DNA of 6,176 nucleotides from an uncultured Sphingosinicella sp. (GTDB taxonomy: Bacteria; Pseudomonadota; Alphaproteobacteria; Sphingomonadales; Sphingomonadaceae). The position numbers and the translations under genes were made by a program. Positions 1 through 3,403 of this stretch are shown here, one piece after another (position 1 is the stretch's first letter; every line of letters starts with the position of its first letter). The stretch spans positions 1 to 6,176 of the forward strand of contig CAMPIH010000140.1 in assembly GCA_946886275.1 (NCBI GenBank). Direction: 5' to 3'. Below the pieces are notes generated by a model. That model was not told the DNA's origin. It ran no database searches and saw nothing but the letters and a program-made list of their open reading frames with translations.

Positions 1-150
1 CTCCAGCTCCGGCCGGAGATCGACACCGATCCGCTTCGCCAGCACCGACTGCCGGCAACCAAAGCAGCGGCAGCTCGAGGCGTGGGGGCCGACCACCTGG
101 ATGTGGCCGTCAGGACCGCGACGGAGGCTCAGCGATTTATCTTTCGGTTT
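1..150 (-). other. Open frame with a Cys-x-Cys-x2-Cys motif, running off the left edge
   Basis: After an in-frame TAG at 151-153, the minus strand stays open for 50 codons to the window edge. The translation includes GPDGHIQVVGPHASSCRCFG followed by CRQSVLAKRIGVDLRPELE. Third positions are almost all G or C, with T for the rest and no A in the last 41 codons, as expected of a real coding frame in GC-rich DNA. The CRCFGC cluster could bind a metal. There is no ATG; the only ordinary candidates are GTG codons, the first at 94-96, and none has a Shine-Dalgarno sequence. It could be the start of a gene with an unusual start codon, a remnant of a broken gene, or chance. The first codons overlap the end of the protease gene. 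I do not recognise the protein. Confidence 0.22.
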
Positions 151-1120
151 CTATGAAAACTACGGAGCCATTAGCTGCGGCGATAGCGTCCTCTCTGGTG
201 GGATATGCAACAGGCGGAAGCTCGGCAACCATCGGAGCAGCGTAGTCAGACTTGACCGCCCAGTTCATATTCTGGGGCAGCGTCCCAGTGGCTCGAAAGA
301 ACGCCGCTACGGCAGCTGACGCCGCGATCACGCCGATTACCTCTCCGCGCTCGTTCAAAAGCGGCCCACCGGAATTTCCTGGCTGCACCGGCACGGAGAT
401 TTGAAAGAAGGTCTGCTCACCACCGGGTCCGGAAAGGGCACTGATCGTACCCTCTGTATATCGAGGCTCTCGACCTAATATTGAGGCGACAGGGAATCCG
501 ACGGTGAACACCCTGGCGCCGGATTGGACGCGTCGCGAACTCGACAAGGTCAAAAAGCGCGGCGGCTGAGCCTGGACCCGAAGGACTGCAATGTCTGTAG
601 CTTCGCTCGATCGGACGACGGTCGCGCGAACTCGCTCACCGGCCGAAGTCGTGACGAAAATTGTCTGGGCGCCGGCAACCACATGGTTGCTGGTCAAGAT
701 ATGGCCGTCATTTCCAACAAAGAAGCCAGTGCCCGTGGCCGCCCCGCGAGGCGCTCGCCCCTGTGACGCCTCTCGCCACGTACCCCTTCCATAAGCTGCA
801 CGATCGGTGCGGTCTGCGTCGGTTGTTCCCCGTCCCCTATTGGCCGGATCTCCCCGCTCCCCTGCATCGGTATCTGTTATTCCGCGTACTCGCCGTCCGC
901 GACCATAGCCAACGGGGTCGGTATCGGCCCCCGCATTGTCAGTGTCCGTCATCCCTGGAGCGCTACGGCCTCCGCCTCGCGGATCTGCGTTAGCTCCAGA
1001 GTCGCCATCCGTAGTTTGAGCTCGAGCCGGGTCGACAATCAGGCCCATGGAGCCGCCAACCACCACGACTCCTCCCGCGACACGGGACAAAAATGATCGC
1101 CTTGTAAGACGCTTACGCAT
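137..1120 (-). CDS. Tat-exported trypsin-like serine protease (S1 fold, HtrA/DegP-like core, no PDZ domain)
   Basis: The product has 327 residues. Residues 1-34 form a twin-arginine signal (TRRSFLS at 6-12, hydrophobic stretch 14-29, ARA then Q at 32-35), so folded export to the periplasm or beyond is expected. Residues 36-113 are a repetitive Asp/Gly/Arg-rich linker. The trypsin-like domain covers about 129-300 and has a full triad: His146 in TSNHVV, Asp176 in ATDIAVL and Ser250 in PGNSGGPLL. These motifs match the trypsin-like peptidases related to HtrA/Deg, but there is no room for a PDZ domain after the catalytic part, which ends in about 30 residues of tail. The start at 1120 is preferred over the ATG at 1204 because it has a ribosome binding site and begins the Tat signal exactly. 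The substrate is unknown. Base composition is more AT-rich than the genes to the right, suggesting acquisition. The protease call is firm; the biological role is not. Confidence 0.9.
   Translation of the reverse strand: MRKRLTRRSFLSRVAGGVVVVGGSMGLIVDPARAQTTDGDSGANADPRGGGRSAPGMTDTDNAGADTDPVGYGRGRRVRGITDTDAGERGDPANRGRGTTDADRTDRAAYGRGTWREASQGRAPRGAATGTGFFVGNDGHILTSNHVVAGAQTIFVTTSAGERVRATVVRSSEATDIAVLRVQAQPPRFLTLSSSRRVQSGARVFTVGFPVASILGREPRYTEGTISALSGPGGEQTFFQISVPVQPGNSGGPLLNERGEVIGVIAASAAVAAFFRATGTLPQNMNWAVKSDYAAPMVAELPPVAYPTREDAIAAANGSVVFIETER
782..1015 (-). repeat. Four imperfect Thr-Asp...Gly-Arg-Gly repeats in the protease linker
   Basis: Protease residues 36-113 contain four related units: 36-51 (TTDGDSGANADPRGGG), 58-75 (TDTDNAGADTDPVGYGRG), 82-98 (TDTDAGERGDPANRGRG) and 99-113 (TTDADRTDRAAYGRG). 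The shared pattern is T-D-x-D, then a Gly/Asp-rich middle with D-P in the first three units, ending in G-R-G or GGG. The similarity is also visible at DNA level in the first three units. The segment is probably disordered and joins the signal peptide to the catalytic domain. The D-x-D-x-x-G spacing faintly resembles calcium-binding Asp repeats, but that is only a suggestion. Confidence 0.7.
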
Positions 1121-1124
1121 GACA

Positions 1125-1131
1125 CTCCCCC
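1125..1131 (-). promoter_or_regulatory. Ribosome binding site of the serine protease
   Basis: On the minus strand GGGGGAG lies four bases before the ATG at 1120. It fixes the start of the protease at the beginning of the twin-arginine signal rather than at the upstream in-frame ATG at 1204, whose extra 28 residues would bury the signal peptide. Confidence 0.6.
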
Positions 1132-1271
1132 GAATGCCCCTAGAAGTTCTGCCATTTCCACGTTCAGTGCAAGAGGCAGCTATTCGCAACCACGCGTCGA
1201 CCACCCGGTCCCCGGACGGTCGATAATTTGCTCGTCAAGCGGTGCGTGCTCGGTGCTTACACGCAAGGATT

Positions 1272-1291
1272 GGGCTGTCGCCGAACAGCCC
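1272..1291 (-). terminator. Hairpin downstream of tRNA-Thr, possible terminator
   Basis: A perfect 7-bp stem (GGGCTGT with ACAGCCC) encloses a six-base loop, 29 bases beyond the 3' end of the tRNA gene. The position suits termination of the tRNA transcript. No run of T follows on the minus strand (the next bases are AATCCTTG), so it is at best a weak intrinsic terminator, or a processing structure. Confidence 0.35.
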
Positions 1292-1296
1292 GATTA

Positions 1297-1320
1297 TGCC
1301 GCTAAGTGTTTGAAATCCCG
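1297..1320 (-). repeat. Degenerate partial copy of the tRNA-Thr 3' end
   Basis: Just downstream of the tRNA, plus-strand TGCCGCTAAGTG at 1297-1308 resembles TGCCGCTTAGGTG at 1324-1336, which is the acceptor and T-stem of the real tRNA. Allowing one gap, about 14 of 19 bases match, including an exact TGCCGCT. Such partial tRNA 3' copies can be left by elements that integrate into tRNA genes. The match is short and could be chance. Confidence 0.25.
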
Positions 1321-1396
1321 TGGTGCCGCTTAGGTGACTCGAACACCTGACCCCATCATTACGAATGATGTGCTCTACCAGCTGAGCTAAAGCGGC
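1321..1396 (-). tRNA. tRNA-Thr, anticodon CGT
   Basis: This is a complete 76-base cloverleaf. The 7-bp acceptor stem (GCCGCTT with AAGCGGC) pairs perfectly, the D arm is GCTC/GAGC with loop AGCTGGTA, and the anticodon stem is CATCA/TGATG with loop TTCGTAA. The variable loop is GGGTC, the T arm is AGGTG/CACCT with loop TTCGAGT, the discriminator is A and CCA is encoded. The anticodon CGT lies at 1361-1363 and reads threonine codon ACG. G1-C72, C2-G71, G35 and T36 agree with the known bacterial threonine identity elements. It is transcribed away from the PAS gene. Its 3' end marks the change to the more AT-rich left part of the window. Confidence 0.97.
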
Positions 1397-1482
1397 TTTC
1401 CCGGGAAGCGCGGCCCTTACCAGCGGCCATGGCCGAAGACAAGCGCAGGCGCGCGGCTTCAGGCTTAACCATATCTCAACCA

Positions 1483-1498
1483 CGAAGGTGCACCTTCG
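1483..1498. promoter_or_regulatory. Perfect 16-bp palindrome upstream of the PAS gene, candidate operator
   Basis: CGAAGGTGCACCTTCG reads identically on both strands, with no spacer. It ends 34 bases before the PAS protein ATG at 1533, in the gap between that gene and the divergent tRNA. A spacerless palindrome of this size suits a dimeric DNA-binding regulator better than an RNA hairpin. Two shorter perfect palindromes lie in the same gap, at 1398-1407 and 1424-1435. No regulator is identified, and no convincing -35/-10 pair was seen beside it. Confidence 0.4.
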
Positions 1499-1532
1499 CC
1501 GTTCAATCAGGCGCTGCCGAGGACGCCCATAT

Positions 1533-2843
1533 ATGGACAGCTTTCAGGAATTCCAGGACGAGGCCGCCTCTTACGGCCATGGCGAGGACGAGCCGGTGAT
1601 GGAGCGGCCGCCCGAGATCGGCCTCGACGAGCGCCGGATGCACGTTCGCGCCTATAATTATTGGGTGTCGCTGCTGGACGGCCGCCCATACCCTTCGATC
1701 CGCGATCTCGAGCCCGGCAATATCGCCGATTTCGGCTCGCACAGCGTTCTTCTCGATTTCTCGAAGGACCGCGAGGATCCGCAGATCGTCTTCCTCGGCC
1801 CGACTCTTCGCGGGGAATGCGAGCTGGACGAGCTGGCTCCAGACCATATCAGCCAGGTCCCCAGCCGGTCCCTGCTGTCGCGCCTCACCGACCATTATCT
1901 GCAGATCATCGCCAACCGCGCGCCGGTCGGCTTCGAGGCGGAATATCTCAACCAGCGGGGACTCAACACGCTCTACCGCGGAATCCTGATGCCCTTCTCC
2001 TCCGATGGCGATTCGATCGACTTCATCTACGGGGTGATCAACTGGAAGGAGCTCGCCGACAACGAGGTCGCGCTCGATCTCGTCAGCCAGGTCCATGGCG
2101 CCATCACGGCCCTTCCGGCGGCGGTCGATTGCCCGGTCTGGGCCGACGGCCCGCAGGCGGCGCTCGACGAGGTCCCTGCTTTGGACGCGACCGACTCCGC
2201 CGAGCATGTCCTCAGCCTGTGGCCGTCCGACGAGGCCATGCCGGCGGCCGTCCCGGCCGATGCCGGACTCGCCGACCGGCTCTGCATCGCCCGCGACTGG
2301 GCCGGCCGGGTCCGCGCCTCGGACGAGCGAAGCCGCGCCGCGCTCTACGCCGCGCTCGGCCATGCTTTCGATTTCGCGCTGGCGGCCGAAGCCGAGCCCG
2401 ACGATTATGCCGAGCTGCTCGCCGATTGCGGCCTGAAGGTCCAGGCGCGGTCGCCGATGACTCCGATCGTGAAGCTCGTCTTCGGTGCCGATTACGACAA
2501 GACCCGACTGACCGAGTTCGCCGCCGCCCTGAGCTGGGCGAAGCGCGAGGGCGTCGAGGCGGGGACCCTGGCCGAGCGGCTCGAATCCCAGAGCGGCGGA
2601 CTCAAGGCGGTCGTCGGGATCGAGCGCGCGTTCCGACGCCCGGCCCCGGCCGCCGACCGGGTCGAGGAGATTCGCTGCCGGCTTCGCACCCTGCCCGCCT
2701 TCGCCAGCCTGTCGATCGAGGTCGAGGGCGAGGACGAGTTCGTCCTCCTCGTCGCGAGGCGCGAAGGGGACCGACTCGCCATCGTCGCGCCGGTCGCCAA
2801 CTCGAGACTGACCGAGCAGGCGATCCGCAAGAGCGCCGCCTGA
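1533..2843 (+). CDS. PAS_5-type PAS domain protein with an unrecognised C-terminal region
   Basis: The product has 436 residues and no signal peptide or membrane segment, so it is probably cytoplasmic. Residues about 36-174 match the PAS_5 group found in many alphaproteobacteria: RAYNYWVSLLDGRPYPSIRDLEP at 39-61 (shown by RAYNYW, GRPYPS and DLEP), then LLDF at 73-76, IVFLGPTL at 85-92, TLYRGILMPF at 146-155 and IDFIYGVINW at 162-171. PAS folds sense small ligands or mediate protein contacts; the ligand here is unknown. Residues 224-370 are Ala/Glu/Arg-rich and look helical, with a distinctive stretch around 307-334 (MTPIVKLVFGADYDKTRLTE). Residues 378-420 look like a small alpha/beta end. No histidine kinase, cyclase or DNA-binding domain is recognisable. 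The start at 1533 is chosen for GAGGA at 1519-1523, nine bases upstream; an in-frame GTG at 1488 lacks support and lies inside the palindrome. Confidence 0.85.
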   Translation: MDSFQEFQDEAASYGHGEDEPVMERPPEIGLDERRMHVRAYNYWVSLLDGRPYPSIRDLEPGNIADFGSHSVLLDFSKDREDPQIVFLGPTLRGECELDELAPDHISQVPSRSLLSRLTDHYLQIIANRAPVGFEAEYLNQRGLNTLYRGILMPFSSDGDSIDFIYGVINWKELADNEVALDLVSQVHGAITALPAAVDCPVWADGPQAALDEVPALDATDSAEHVLSLWPSDEAMPAAVPADAGLADRLCIARDWAGRVRASDERSRAALYAALGHAFDFALAAEAEPDDYAELLADCGLKVQARSPMTPIVKLVFGADYDKTRLTEFAAALSWAKREGVEAGTLAERLESQSGGLKAVVGIERAFRRPAPAADRVEEIRCRLRTLPAFASLSIEVEGEDEFVLLVARREGDRLAIVAPVANSRLTEQAIRKSAA

Positions 2844-2875
2844 TCGTCTGACCCCTGCGCAGCGATTGCCGATGA

Positions 2876-2884
2876 TGTTATACC
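2876..2884 (+). promoter_or_regulatory. Possible extended -10 promoter for the cupredoxin gene
   Basis: TG-T-TATACC at 2876-2884 fits the extended -10 form TGnTATA. It would start transcription roughly 18 bases before the ATG at 2909. No good -35 was seen at the usual distance, so this is tentative. CCCCTG at 2852-2857 and CAGGGG at 2893-2898 could pair in a longer read-through transcript, just ahead of the ribosome binding site. Confidence 0.28.
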
Positions 2885-2908
2885 GGCCTCGACAGGGGCT
2901 GGAGATTC

Positions 2909-3292
2909 ATGATGCGCACCCTGCTGATCCTTCCCATCATCGCCGCAGCCCCCATCGCTTCGGCGGCCGTCCAGGACCAGGCTCGAACGGTCGAAGTCCG
3001 GCTTTCGAATTTCGACTATAGCCCGCGCGAGATCCGGCTGAGCGCCGGCGAGCCGGTGGTGCTTCGACTGGTCAACGCCAGTGGCGGCGGCCACGATTTC
3101 TCGGCGCCGGCCTTCTTCGCCGCCGCCCGTGTCGACGCCGGGTCGGCGCTCGTCCGCGGCGGGAAGATCGAGGTGCCCGCGCGGCAGAGCGTTTCGGTCC
3201 GGCTGGTCCCGACGCTCGGGACCTATCGGCTCCGCTGCACCCACACGCTCCATTCCGCGTTCGGGATGCGCGGCCAGATCGTCGTCGAATAG
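2909..3292 (+). CDS. Small exported cupredoxin-like copper protein
   Basis: The product has 127 residues. A Sec signal peptide covers 1-19 (hydrophobic core TLLILPIIAAAPIA, cleavage after ASA), placing the roughly 108-residue mature protein in the periplasm. The rest matches the cupredoxin beta-sandwich: VEVRLSNFDYSPREIRLSAG at 28-47, LRLVNASGGGHDFSAP at 52-67 and a C-terminal YRLRCTHTLHSAFGMRGQIV at 106-125. Likely type 1 copper ligands are His62, Cys110, His115 and Met120; His112 is an alternative. Known relatives carry single electrons or bind copper, and the partner here is unknown. GGAG at 2901-2904 lies four bases before the first ATG and seven before a second ATG at 2912, so the true start could be one codon later. 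The gene lies 65 bases after the PAS gene and 111 before the glutamate dehydrogenase, with no functional link evident to either. Confidence 0.85.
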   Translation: MMRTLLILPIIAAAPIASAAVQDQARTVEVRLSNFDYSPREIRLSAGEPVVLRLVNASGGGHDFSAPAFFAAARVDAGSALVRGGKIEVPARQSVSVRLVPTLGTYRLRCTHTLHSAFGMRGQIVVE

Positions 3293-3303
3293 GCAAAAGA
3301 GAG

Positions 3304-3340
3304 ACTGGAGGAAGGCTCCACCAGCCTTGCCGCCGCCAGT
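3304..3340 (+). other. Nested inverted repeats between the cupredoxin and glutamate dehydrogenase genes
   Basis: AAGGCT at 3312-3317 pairs with AGCCTT at 3323-3328 around a five-base loop, and the outer ACTGG at 3304-3308 pairs with CCAGT at 3336-3340. The structure lies 12 bases after the cupredoxin stop. No T run follows, so a standard intrinsic terminator is unlikely. It may protect the 3' end of the cupredoxin transcript or partly terminate it. Confidence 0.3.
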
Positions 3341-3356
3341 GGGTGAGCGCTATAGG
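3327..3356 (+). promoter_or_regulatory. Possible sigma-70-type promoter of the glutamate dehydrogenase gene
   Basis: TTGCCG at 3327-3332 and TATAGG at 3351-3356 are separated by 18 bases, and each matches four of six consensus positions. The -10 ends 47 bases before the ATG at 3404, which would give a leader of about 40 bases. The -35 overlaps the inverted repeats after the cupredoxin gene. It is plausible but based on sequence likeness only. Confidence 0.33.
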
Positions 3357-3403
3357 CCCGGCCGAAGCCAGGCTGCCCGCCGATCCCCTCTTCCGGAGTA
3401 GTT

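Noticed and set aside
101..993. Several short plus-strand open frames across the protease region
   Set aside because: They are antisense to a protease with a complete catalytic triad and have no recognisable content.
1121..1204. Extended protease start at ATG 1204
   Set aside because: The extra 28 residues would precede the twin-arginine signal. The ATG at 1120 has a GGGGGAG binding site and starts the signal correctly.
1235..1483. An 82-residue minus-strand frame containing AQLVEHIIRNDGVRCSSH
   Set aside because: This is the tRNA-Thr gene read as protein, a well-known source of false genes.
1503..2363. A 286-residue minus-strand open frame opposite the PAS gene
   Set aside because: It is an antisense shadow of the PAS_5 gene, with no motif and no sensible start signal.
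1661..2851. A 396-residue plus-strand frame overlapping the PAS gene
   Set aside because: It is an out-of-frame, very Arg/Pro/Gly-rich reading of the PAS gene, typical of a GC-rich shadow.
2852..2898. CCCCTG/CAGGGG pairing as a riboswitch or terminator before the cupredoxin gene
   Set aside because: Only six pairs separated by 35 bases, with no conserved core and no T run; too weak to call.
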